From contig CAOJRP010000014.1 in NCBI GenBank assembly GCA_948442015.1, positions 1 to 41,886 on the forward strand: 41,886 nucleotides of DNA, written 5' to 3'. The notes beneath the pieces were generated by a model. It did no database searches. It had not been told where the DNA came from and saw nothing but the letters and a program-made list of their open reading frames with translations. The stretch comes from an uncultured Erysipelotrichaceae bacterium. Its GTDB lineage: Bacteria; Bacillota_I; Bacilli_A; RF39; UBA660. Positions 34,728 to 41,886 of this stretch are shown one piece after another; positions within the stretch are counted from its first letter, which is position 1; each line of letters starts with the position of its first letter. The translations under genes were made by a program, and so were the position numbers.

Positions 34728-35315
34728 TTATTCTTCAGTTTGTTCTTCTTTTTCAGTAATAACTTCGACTTCAGCTGAAGCATTTTCTTTAGCTTCTTCT
34801 TCCATCTTTTGAAGTTCTGCATCACGTTTTTGAGCTTCGATTTCTTCTTGTTTTGCCTCTTTAGCTTGCTCTTCTAGTTCTTGGTCATTAACACCTTTAA
34901 CTGCAATACCCATGTTTCTAGCTGTACCTTCAATTTGTTTCATAGCTGATTCAACATCATAAGCATTCAAATCAGGTAACTTAGTTTCAGCAATATTACG
35001 AATATCTGCTTCTGTAATTGTAGCCACAATTTCATTAGCACCTTTCGTACTACCTTTTTGTATCTTAGCAGCTTTCTTAATTAAAAATGCAGCAGGGGCA
35101 GTTTTTAAAACAAAATCAAAACTTCTATCTTCGTATAATGAAATTTCTACAGGAATGATATCTCCACCTTTATCCCTAGTTTCATCATTAAACTTTGTAC
35201 AGAATTCTTGTAAATTAATTCCAGCAGGACCTAGTACTGTACCAACCGGTGGGGCTGGTGTCGCTTTCCCAGCAGGAATTTGTAACTTGATTTTCTTTAC
35301 GACTTCTTTTGCCAC
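34728..35315 (-). CDS. rplK: 50S ribosomal protein L11 with C-terminal extension
   Basis: A 195-residue protein. Residues 1-141 are a standard L11 ([53 protein letters not shown]). A further tail of about 53 residues is rich in Glu, Gln and Lys ([20 protein letters not shown] onward), predicted as a charged helix that ordinary L11 (about 141 aa) lacks. Start is GTG 35315 with AGGAGG eight bases upstream; the GTG at 35324 overlaps that site. First gene of the L11-L1-L10-L12 run. Confidence 0.96.
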   Translation of the reverse strand: MAKEVVKKIKLQIPAGKATPAPPVGTVLGPAGINLQEFCTKFNDETRDKGGDIIPVEISLYEDRSFDFVLKTAPAAFLIKKAAKIQKGSTKGANEIVATITEADIRNIAETKLPDLNAYDVESAMKQIEGTARNMGIAVKGVNDQELEEQAKEAKQEEIEAQKRDAELQKMEEEAKENASAEVEVITEKEEQTEE

Positions 35316-35347
35316 GAAAAACACCTCCTAAAAATATTTTTTCGCGA

Positions 35348-35386
35348 AAGTGGTATTAGGAACAGTCCGCTTCTTTCCTTCCACTT
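35348..35386 (-). promoter_or_regulatory. rplK leader stem-loop, possible L1 operator
   Basis: Reverse strand AAGTGG (35381-35386) pairs with CCACTT (35348-35353) around an inner AGGAA/TTCCT stem, in the 5' UTR of rplK-rplA. L1 represses such operons by binding a leader helix in other bacteria; the match here is only by position and shape. Confidence 0.4.
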
Positions 35387-35424
35387 AAGCTAATTATATA
35401 AATAAATATATAATTGCATTTACA

Positions 35425-35453
35425 ATGCTACCATAAAATAAGCATTAATTCAA
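35425..35453 (-). promoter_or_regulatory. rplK operon promoter
   Basis: Reverse strand TTGAAT, 17-nt spacer, TAGCAT with TG one base upstream (extended -10). Confidence 0.5.
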
Positions 35454-35454
35454 G

Positions 35455-35474
35455 CAAAAAGAGTAAAATACTCT
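35455..35474 (-). terminator. terminator of the kinase-like gene
   Basis: Reverse strand AGAGTA-TTT-TACTCT followed by T5. It lies between the kinase-like gene and the rplK promoter and partly abuts the latter. Confidence 0.65.
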
Positions 35475-35515
35475 CTATAATCATATTATAAATATTTAAA
35501 TTTATTAATATTTGA

Positions 35516-36283
35516 CTATTTCATATAATCAATCAAAAATTCTTTATTTAATTTTCTTTCTTCAGGATGATAAAAAGTAGCAATCATTCTTTTATATATT
35601 TCATTATCAAATACTTTATTTTCACTATCTAAAATAGTATCACAATTATATGAGAAACCATACGTTATTGTTTTAGAAATTTCTTCAATATCTAATTGAT
35701 TTAAGAGAATATACATACAAAAATTAATTGCCAAATAATCTACATAAAATCCGTCTTCACACTTTTTATACAATCTCTCATAAAATTTTGGCATTCTTAC
35801 TTCATTCAAATTTCTTATATCAGGATTTTCTTTCATATTATTGATATCTGTTAATCTTAAATTTTTCTCTTTATATAAAAAATTTTCCAGTTTTATATCT
35901 CCATGAACGTACCCTTTTTTCTTTAAATATAAACAAATTTCTTTCATTTGATAAGCAATTTCTCTTCTTTCAAGATAAGTCAAATCCCCTTTTCGCATTA
36001 AAGACCAGAGATCATCTCCACCGTTTTCCATTGCCAAACCGACAAAAGACTCCCCATTATTTTTATTTAAAAAATATATTAGCATGGTAGGAATAGTTAA
36101 TAACGTTGAATCAAGTCGATTTAATGCTTTAATAAACTTTGGATTAATAATAAAACGATTATTTATAATTTTGTATACAAAAGTCTCACTAAAATAAATT
36201 GTTCCTTCATTTCCTGAAAAAATTTTATAAGGTTTAATCGCATTTAAAAAGTCATCTTCATCTTTATAATAAATTTTTTCCAT
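35516..36283 (-). CDS. protein kinase-like protein (Bud32/lipopolysaccharide-kinase-like fold)
   Basis: A 255-residue soluble protein with a kinase core: FSGNEGTIYFSETFVYK (loop and Lys38), YVHGDIKLENFLY with catalytic Asp129 and Asn134, and LTDIN where Asp146 stands for the DFG metal ligand. The C-lobe is short. The small size and HGDIKLEN suit small atypical kinases acting on proteins or small molecules; the substrate is unknown. ATG 36283 follows GGGAG. It sits between nusG and rplK, normally adjacent genes, and has its own consensus promoter and terminator, so it is an insertion into this cluster. Confidence 0.8.
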   Translation of the reverse strand: MEKIYYKDEDDFLNAIKPYKIFSGNEGTIYFSETFVYKIINNRFIINPKFIKALNRLDSTLLTIPTMLIYFLNKNNGESFVGLAMENGGDDLWSLMRKGDLTYLERREIAYQMKEICLYLKKKGYVHGDIKLENFLYKEKNLRLTDINNMKENPDIRNLNEVRMPKFYERLYKKCEDGFYVDYLAINFCMYILLNQLDIEEISKTITYGFSYNCDTILDSENKVFDNEIYKRMIATFYHPEERKLNKEFLIDYMK

Positions 36284-36313
36284 GCTATCTCCCAATCCCT
36301 CAATTAATTTGGT

Positions 36314-36342
36314 ATTATAATCTTATTTATTATTTATGTCAA
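36314..36342 (-). promoter_or_regulatory. perfect consensus promoter of the kinase-like gene
   Basis: Reverse strand TTGACA, exactly 17 nt, TATAAT. Confidence 0.9.
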
Positions 36343-36344
36343 AA

Positions 36345-36370
36345 GAAAAAAATACAAATTAATGTATTTT
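36345..36370 (-). terminator. terminator after nusG
   Basis: Reverse strand AAAATACA-TTAATT-TGTATTTT then T-rich. It separates secE-nusG from the kinase-like gene. Confidence 0.7.
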
Positions 36371-36906
36371 TAAGCTTTCTTAACTTGGAATAATTCTACT
36401 TCAACAGGAGTTTCTTGACCAAATAAATCAATTAAGACATTTAATCTATTATTTTCAGTATCAATATTATCTACTGTACCAATCATTCCTTTAAATGGAC
36501 CGTCACAAATACTTACCTTATCTCCAATAGCTAATTCAGCTTCAATATTTGTTCTACTCATTCCCATATTAGCAAGTATTCTATCAATCTCTTGAGGAAG
36601 TAGTGGAGTTGGTTTTGCTTTATGACCACTAGACCCAATAAAACCAGTAACTCCTGGAGTATTACGAACAATATACCAAGCTTCATCAGTCATAATCATT
36701 TCCACTAAAACATATCCTGGAAACATTTTCTTGACCTTTTCCGTTTTTACTCCATCTTTAACCTCAACTTCTTTGGTTTCTGGAATAATTACTCTAAAAA
36801 TACAATCTTGCATTCCCATAGATTCTGCTTTTGCTTCTAACTTTTCTTTTACTTTACTTTCATGTCCACTATATGTATTAACAACATACCATTCTTTTTC
36901 TTCCAT
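36370..36906 (-). CDS. nusG: transcription termination/antitermination factor NusG
   Basis: A 178-residue protein: NGN domain (EWYVVNTYSGHESKVKEKLE, KKMFPGYVLVEM, WYIVRNTPGVTGFIG) and a C-terminal KOW domain (GDKVSICDGPFKGMIGTVDN). It binds RNA polymerase and links it to ribosome or Rho. Normal length. Its ATG directly follows the secE stop. Confidence 0.98.
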   Translation of the reverse strand: MEEKEWYVVNTYSGHESKVKEKLEAKAESMGMQDCIFRVIIPETKEVEVKDGVKTEKVKKMFPGYVLVEMIMTDEAWYIVRNTPGVTGFIGSSGHKAKPTPLLPQEIDRILANMGMSRTNIEAELAIGDKVSICDGPFKGMIGTVDNIDTENNRLNVLIDLFGQETPVEVELFQVKKA

Positions 36907-37194
36907 TTAAAACAACCCCTTTACAAATGAACTTATTACATCTATTAATTGAAAGAATAAAACAAATAATAGAATAAACACAATTGTTGAAAATGTATAT
37001 TTAAACATTTCTTTCCCACTAGGCCATTTAACCATTTTTAATTGTCCTCTTAATAATTTAAAATAACTTTCTTTTTTCTCTTTACTCTTTTTTTCTTTCG
37101 ACTTTTTCTTACTTATTTCTTCTTTTTCTTCAAGTACTTTTTCTTCAGTTTCTAAAACCTTTTCTTTAGATTCTTTTTTTGCTTTTTTAGCCAT
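36907..37194 (-). CDS. secE: preprotein translocase subunit SecE
   Basis: A 95-residue protein. The last 60 residues are a typical single-helix SecE (YFKLLRGQLKMVKWPSGKEM, then one membrane helix). The first 45 are a Lys/Glu-rich charged extension, longer than in Bacillus. It clamps SecY. No rpmG is found upstream where it often lies. GAGGTGAAGAA before the ATG. Confidence 0.93.
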   Translation of the reverse strand: MAKKAKKESKEKVLETEEKVLEEKEEISKKKSKEKKSKEKKESYFKLLRGQLKMVKWPSGKEMFKYTFSTIVFILLFVLFFQLIDVISSFVKGLF

Positions 37195-37223
37195 TTCTTC
37201 ACCTCAAAATTAATTCAAAATAA

Positions 37224-37275
37224 AAACACTTTTTGTGCTTAAGTAGAATATACCACTAAATATATGCAAAAGCAA
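37224..37275 (-). promoter_or_regulatory. secE-nusG promoter and leader hairpin
   Basis: Reverse strand TTGCTT (37270-37275), 17-nt spacer, TATATT (37247-37252) with upstream TG. A short hairpin AAGCAC-AAAAA-GTGTTT (37224-37240) followed by TTATTTT lies in the 5' UTR and could act as a weak attenuator. Confidence 0.6.
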
Positions 37276-37377
37276 GTAAAAGTTACAAATAATGTGTAAC
37301 GTTTTATCGAGAAATGAAAAAATATATTCCATATGTTATAATAAAATTGTAACAAAATAGCAAAGGAATATATATAT

Positions 37378-37891
<514 letters not shown>

Positions 37892-37973
37892 TATATATTA
37901 TGGCTAATAAAAAATGGGAAATACTATCTATTTTTTTTAAGTTATTTTAATATATTCTTAATGAGGCGATGAT

Positions 37974-38471
37974 ATGAGTAATACCAAAAAAGAAATTATA
38001 CAAGATATTAAGTTTGAAATAAATGATATTAATTTTAACGTCAGAAGCTCTTGTATTATCAAAGATAAATTACATAAAAGAGTGCTTTTAACTAACATGA
38101 GAGAAATAATTACTCATGAAGCATTTTTATTACCAGGAGGAAGACTTAATCTATTAGAAAATTCCAAAGAAACGATTACTAGAGAAATAAAAGAAGAATT
38201 AAATTTAAATTTAGATTATAAACTTATCTCTATCGAAGAAAACATAGCTAAAGAAAAACAATTCCATATGATAGAATTTGTTTATTATACTGAAATAGAT
38301 AATTTTGATTTATTTAATAATTTAGATAATGGTTGGGATAAATTTAAAATATTTGATATAAATGATATTGATAGTTTAGATATTAGACCTAAAACAATAA
38401 AAGATTTAATAAAACAAAAAGAATATGAAAGTATAAGTCATAATATTAATTATGATTGGTTAAAAAATTAA
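37974..38471 (+). CDS. Nudix hydrolase
   Basis: A 165-residue protein. The Nudix box GX5EX7REUXEEXGU is present at 56-78 (GRLNLLENSKETITREIKEE), with Asn77 where the last Gly is usual. All metal-binding Glu are kept. Such enzymes cleave nucleoside diphosphates linked to another group; the substrate is not visible. GAGGCGATG before ATG. It is a lone plus-strand gene, convergent with the next. Confidence 0.88.
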   Translation: MSNTKKEIIQDIKFEINDINFNVRSSCIIKDKLHKRVLLTNMREIITHEAFLLPGGRLNLLENSKETITREIKEELNLNLDYKLISIEENIAKEKQFHMIEFVYYTEIDNFDLFNNLDNGWDKFKIFDINDIDSLDIRPKTIKDLIKQKEYESISHNINYDWLKN

Positions 38472-38498
38472 GAGCACTTAAAATAAGTATTTATAAAT

Positions 38499-39320
38499 CT
38501 ATTCATTATTATCCATCTTATGATTTAAAAAGAAAACTAAACCTTGATCATTGTCATATTCACAAATTGTTTCTCTACTTGTTCTATTTATTATATAATT
38601 TCTTAATCGTTCTAATCGAGCACGATATTCAACTTTAGTTATTTGATTATTATTTTCCATTTGGTTTTCTTTTTCTCTAGATTGTATTTCTTGTAATTCT
38701 TCATATTTTTGAGTTTCTTTTTCAAGAATTTGTGCTAATATTCTAGCTTGAATTTTATTTAATTCTAATCCATCATTTTTATCTTTTAAAGAAAGTTTTA
38801 ATTCTTCTATATGTTGTTCTAATTCTTCTATACTATAATAATGAAATGGCTTAGTATATCTTTTAATTTCTTCTAAATAATAATAAGCCACTGAAGGCAA
38901 TCCTGAAACAACAACATCCACACCAAAAAGTATAGTAAAAACATTTAAAGTTTTTTTAGGAAGAGAGAAAAAATATAAACCAAAAGGTATAGTAAATACA
39001 CCAAAGACAATTAGAAAAATTTTTAATGTTCCTTTTTGTTGTTTCTTTTTTGCATCTTTTTCTTTAGATTCTTCTTCTTTTTGTAAATTTATTTCTTGCT
39101 CATGAGATTTTATTTGCGATTTTATAGATTTTATTTCTTTTAATAATGCTGTTCTTTCTTTAGAATTTTCTTCAAGTGTTTTTTGAGTTTCTTCGATAAT
39201 ATTCTCTTGAATCAATAATTCACCAATATTATCAAAATATTCTCTTTCTGTTAATTGTCCAAATTCATTAGATACTACTAATCTTTTAGAACCTTTATCA
39301 TATTTAAATTCTATATTCAT
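38499..39320 (-). CDS. coiled-coil membrane protein, unknown
   Basis: A 273-residue protein: N-terminal beta part (YDKGSKRLVVSNEFGQLTER), coiled coil (about 38-92), two membrane helices (about 97-146), a second coiled coil (about 160-230) and a soluble end with RARLERLRNYIINRTSRE. Same order of parts as the 7526-8137 protein, without clear sequence identity. No family recognised. It starts 20 nt after the 39341-40180 gene. Confidence 0.7.
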   Translation of the reverse strand: MNIEFKYDKGSKRLVVSNEFGQLTEREYFDNIGELLIQENIIEETQKTLEENSKERTALLKEIKSIKSQIKSHEQEINLQKEEESKEKDAKKKQQKGTLKIFLIVFGVFTIPFGLYFFSLPKKTLNVFTILFGVDVVVSGLPSVAYYYLEEIKRYTKPFHYYSIEELEQHIEELKLSLKDKNDGLELNKIQARILAQILEKETQKYEELQEIQSREKENQMENNNQITKVEYRARLERLRNYIINRTSRETICEYDNDQGLVFFLNHKMDNNE

Positions 39321-39340
39321 ACTATAACACTCTTTTCATA

Positions 39341-40180
39341 TTAATAAATATAAGGATAATCTTTTATTTCTGTTTGTAAGTTAGAAGTTTTAAATTCTTT
39401 AGGTTCCAATAACTTTTTAGAAAGTGTCAATATTTCTTCTTTTTTATCACCTATAGTAAATGTTCCAAATGAATCGTAATCGCCACCAAACATACTATCA
39501 ATTTTGTAAACAACACCATCATCTAATTTAATTCCCTCTAACTCTATTTTACTTTCAGAAATAAGTTTCTTTAATATTCTTAAATCTAAAGTTAAAACAA
39601 TTCTTTTGTCATAATCCAAATTTGTCTTGATATAAATACCATCGAAAGGAAATTTTACCACTTGACTTTCAAAATCTGTTAAAACTACTACTAAAGGAAG
39701 AACACTATTCGATTTCATAATTTGATAAGTACGAAAATCTGCTACTTCTTTATAAATAGTTGCTTTCTCTTTATCATCTTCCTGTATTTCTTTTTTCATT
39801 CCTAATGCTTTATCATATAACTCTTCCATCGAAATAAAACTTTCTCCTAAATCATTAGATACAATAATCCCCTCTTGTTTATCTTGTCTTTCAAAAGCCT
39901 CTACAGGCGTTAAAATATTAAACTTAGTACCGTCATTATAAGCTAAAACATCTTTTTCGTAATTAAAACCTTTATTTTTGCAAGTTCTTTTCCAACAATG
40001 AGATTTTAAATATTGAATTTTTAACTTATATAAATTACCATCTTTTAAATATTCTTTAGACTCAAAAATATCTAAGAAATTAGTCTCCACAATTAAAGGA
40101 TATATATTTTCTTTCCTTAATTCTCTAAATTTGTCATAATTAACTTTTTCCACTAAGACGGTTATTTTATTTTCTTTCAT
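39341..40180 (-). CDS. hypothetical soluble protein
   Basis: A 279-residue soluble protein, no signal peptide, not recognised. N-terminal KITVLVEKVNYDKFRELRK, then an SHCWKRTCKNKG segment with two cysteines, a helical linker and a beta-rich C-terminal part (VVVLTDFESQVVKFPFDGIY). ATG 40180 follows AAAGGAG; a frame to 40249 has no such site. Operon with the coiled-coil membrane gene downstream. Confidence 0.65.
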   Translation of the reverse strand: MKENKITVLVEKVNYDKFRELRKENIYPLIVETNFLDIFESKEYLKDGNLYKLKIQYLKSHCWKRTCKNKGFNYEKDVLAYNDGTKFNILTPVEAFERQDKQEGIIVSNDLGESFISMEELYDKALGMKKEIQEDDKEKATIYKEVADFRTYQIMKSNSVLPLVVVLTDFESQVVKFPFDGIYIKTNLDYDKRIVLTLDLRILKKLISESKIELEGIKLDDGVVYKIDSMFGGDYDSFGTFTIGDKKEEILTLSKKLLEPKEFKTSNLQTEIKDYPYIY

Positions 40181-40269
40181 AATATTTTTTCTCCTTTTTC
40201 CTAATATCATATTACTAATAATATGCTTTGTCAAAGTTTTTTTCTTCAAATTTTTAGCTTAATTAACAT

Positions 40270-40296
40270 TTAAAAACACCACATTAAAGTGATGTT
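40270..40296 (-). terminator. terminator of the secreted-protein pair
   Basis: Reverse strand AACATCAC-TTTAAT-GTGGTGTT (one G-U pair) then TTT. Confidence 0.7.
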
Positions 40297-40311
40297 TATA
40301 GCGTTAATTAT

Positions 40312-40953
40312 TTATTTTACTTCTTTTAGTTTTTTTAATTTTCTTATTATAAAGAATAATATAATTACTATGAATGTTGGTATAACAGAGATAACTGTCA
40401 TATTCATTCTATTTTCTTCTGTTGCCTCATTAGTTGTTTCTTTATTTTCTGTATTATCTTCTCCATATGCTTTTAAAATTACATCTAGTCCACAATACTT
40501 ATCGTAATCAGGCTGTTCATAAGTATAAATATCACTATTTTTTTCATCAAATTTAAAAGTTGTTGGCACTGTTCTTGGTTGTAAATTAAGTTCTGGTAAA
40601 CAAATTTTATAAGGATATTCTTCTTTGATGTTTTCTTTTAACATTCTAATGCCTTCTTCTTTTGACAATGTTGATATCCCTCTTGAATCATTGCTATAGA
40701 AAGTATATTTATGTAAGTATTTGCCTGAATAATATTCTTCTTTTGCAGTAGCTATCATAAATTCTATTGTATCCTCAGAATCTTTAAACATTTCATCTGG
40801 CCAATGAGTTACTCTTCTTATAAATCGATAATCTTCCAATGTAATTCTAATACCATACTTTGTATAAACGTAATCACCATCAAATGTGAAAGCACTAACT
40901 TTGGTAGTTATAACAAAAAATAATATTGCTATTAATAATATATATTTTTTCAT
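40312..40953 (-). CDS. secreted protein with C-terminal membrane anchor, unknown
   Basis: A 213-residue protein with a signal peptide (MKKYILLIAILFFVITTKVSA), an extracellular domain with two Cys (YKICLPEL, KYCGLDV), a Thr/Asn/Glu linker and a C-terminal membrane helix (about 185-203) with basic tail: a type I membrane protein. Its ATG overlaps the stop of the upstream gene in TAATG, so it was translationally coupled to it. That gene is now interrupted, which may lower its expression. Confidence 0.7.
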   Translation of the reverse strand: MKKYILLIAILFFVITTKVSAFTFDGDYVYTKYGIRITLEDYRFIRRVTHWPDEMFKDSEDTIEFMIATAKEEYYSGKYLHKYTFYSNDSRGISTLSKEEGIRMLKENIKEEYPYKICLPELNLQPRTVPTTFKFDEKNSDIYTYEQPDYDKYCGLDVILKAYGEDNTENKETTNEATEENRMNMTVISVIPTFIVIILFFIIRKLKKLKEVK

Positions 40954-41825
40954 TAACCTATACGATAGTGGTCTAAATATACACCCTGCATACCATCATA
41001 ATAGTTTTTAATAGTATTTGTATTAAATGCTATTACTCCACCAAGTCCTGATGATGATAAAGTGTAAGATTGTGATGTTGCTAGAGTTACATCAGTTTTT
41101 GCATGTTGATACGAACCATATACAGGTATTATATTATTAGTATTATTTATTCTAGCTTGTATTTTACACGAAAAAGTTGTTGCATCATCCATTAAATTCA
41201 TAGATATACCTACACCATTACTAAACTTTTTCATATTAGCACCATTATTAGAATAATTTTGCGTACCTATATTTGTAACTTGAGAACCTGTTGCAGATTG
41301 TATTCCTACACTAGTTGCAAAACGAAGAGCGATAACATCAAATGACTTAACTTTCGGAGCAGTCAACCATTCTACACCTAAATCCGTTATTGTTTGAGAA
41401 GTAGTTTTATAATATTGCATGTAAATATATTTTGATGCCGTTTAATGCTCCCAACTATTTCCGCTACGGATAACAGATTCAGTTTTAGAATTTTCGGCAA
41501 TTTCTAGAGCTTCTTCTTTTGTTATTTCTTCATCAGCTGTAGTAAACACATTCCCATTTGGATCAGTTAAATAAGTAGTTTTAAAATATTTTCTGACAAA
41601 CCCTAAATACTCAGTATCTTCATCTGTTATTTCATCAATAATTTTTGAATCAAGACTATTTACAAAATCTTCATCAATTTTATATTGATTTATTAACATA
41701 TCTGTTTTTTCAGCTTTGCTTAGTTCTTGAGCACTAACATTTCCAATAGTAAAAAATGAACTTAAACCTAATAAAAGTAAAAATAAACCTTTTCTATTAA
41801 CGCTACTATTATTTGTTACTTTTAT
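40953..41825 (-). pseudogene. secreted protein gene with lost ATG and in-frame TAA
   Basis: One frame of 291 codons. It opens after GGAGGAGG with ATA at 41825 where ATG is expected; no ATG, GTG or TTG occurs in frame before a signal-peptide-like segment (GLFLLLLGLSSFFTIGNVSA). A TAA at 41442-41444 (codon 128) then interrupts it, and the frame continues cleanly: MQYYKTTSQTITDLGVEWLT to the TAA at 40953. The C-terminal part resembles a family of secreted Bacillota proteins with ...EWLTAP...DVIALR. The two intact-looking halves starting at 41699 and 41420 are pieces of this gene. Both lesions are single GC-to-AT changes. Confidence 0.7.
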
Positions 41826-41886
41826 AACAAATTCCTCCTCCTATAATAAAATCAAGTATTTTCTACAAAAAATTGATTTTATTTTT

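Noticed and set aside
40289-40507. 72-codon plus-strand frame
   Set aside because: Antisense to the secreted membrane protein and overlapping its terminator.

Overview
The window is AT-rich DNA from a low-GC Gram-positive bacterium. The 16S fragment, the str and secE-nusG-rplK-rplA-rplJ-rplL clusters, CdaA-CdaR, SmpB-RNase R, SecG, a FemX-type transferase and strong AGGAGG ribosome binding sites all fit Bacilli, probably an uncultured gut lineage (RF39/Erysipelotrichales-like; the lineage is an inference). FemX and a beta-lactamase-fold protein suggest a walled cell rather than a true mycoplasma. I read 35 TAA, 11 TAG and no TGA stops among the 46 main gene ends.

Layout. 1-660: 5' end of a 16S gene (minus strand) with leader and two tandem promoters. 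670-10350: DUF402 phosphatase-like gene, a small plus-strand gene, an S41 protease with two membrane-anchored partners, DUF378, the cdaA-cdaR c-di-AMP pair, and an operon of anchored proteins including DUF3048. 10515-15006: transglutaminase-like protein, smpB, rnr, a prepilin-like protein, secG and a coiled-coil protein. 15100-18000: accessory pocket with a nonsense-interrupted two-module transglutaminase-like gene and a tandemly duplicated unit that looks like a new type I toxin-antitoxin pair. 18016-24572: J-domain protein, anchored protein, enolase, DUF308 protein, FemX, beta-lactamase-fold protein. 24705-29055: str operon (rpsL-rpsG-fusA-tuf). 29069-31390: two pseudopilin-like proteins with a soluble partner, then a 164-bp MITE-like element beside gene remnants. 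31393-37275: a hydrolase-like protein lacking its nucleophile, then rplL, rplJ (L10 leader), rplA, rplK (extended C-terminus), a kinase-like gene with its own consensus promoter, nusG and secE. 37300-41886: decayed gene with an (AAAG)11 tract, a Nudix hydrolase, a coiled-coil membrane protein, an unknown protein, and a secreted pair whose first gene has lost its start codon and carries an in-frame stop.

How the parts fit. Most genes are core translation, secretion and envelope functions. The most interesting unit is the duplicated 17051-17923 locus. Each copy encodes the same 26-residue hydrophobic peptide behind GGAGG and, converging on it, a short RNA ending in a terminator hairpin. The two copies are nearly identical except in the hairpin loops, which are reverse complements of each other, and in the RNA ends. 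This is what one would expect of two paralogous toxin-antitoxin pairs that avoid cross-talk. All functional calls are from sequence reading; no database search was run.
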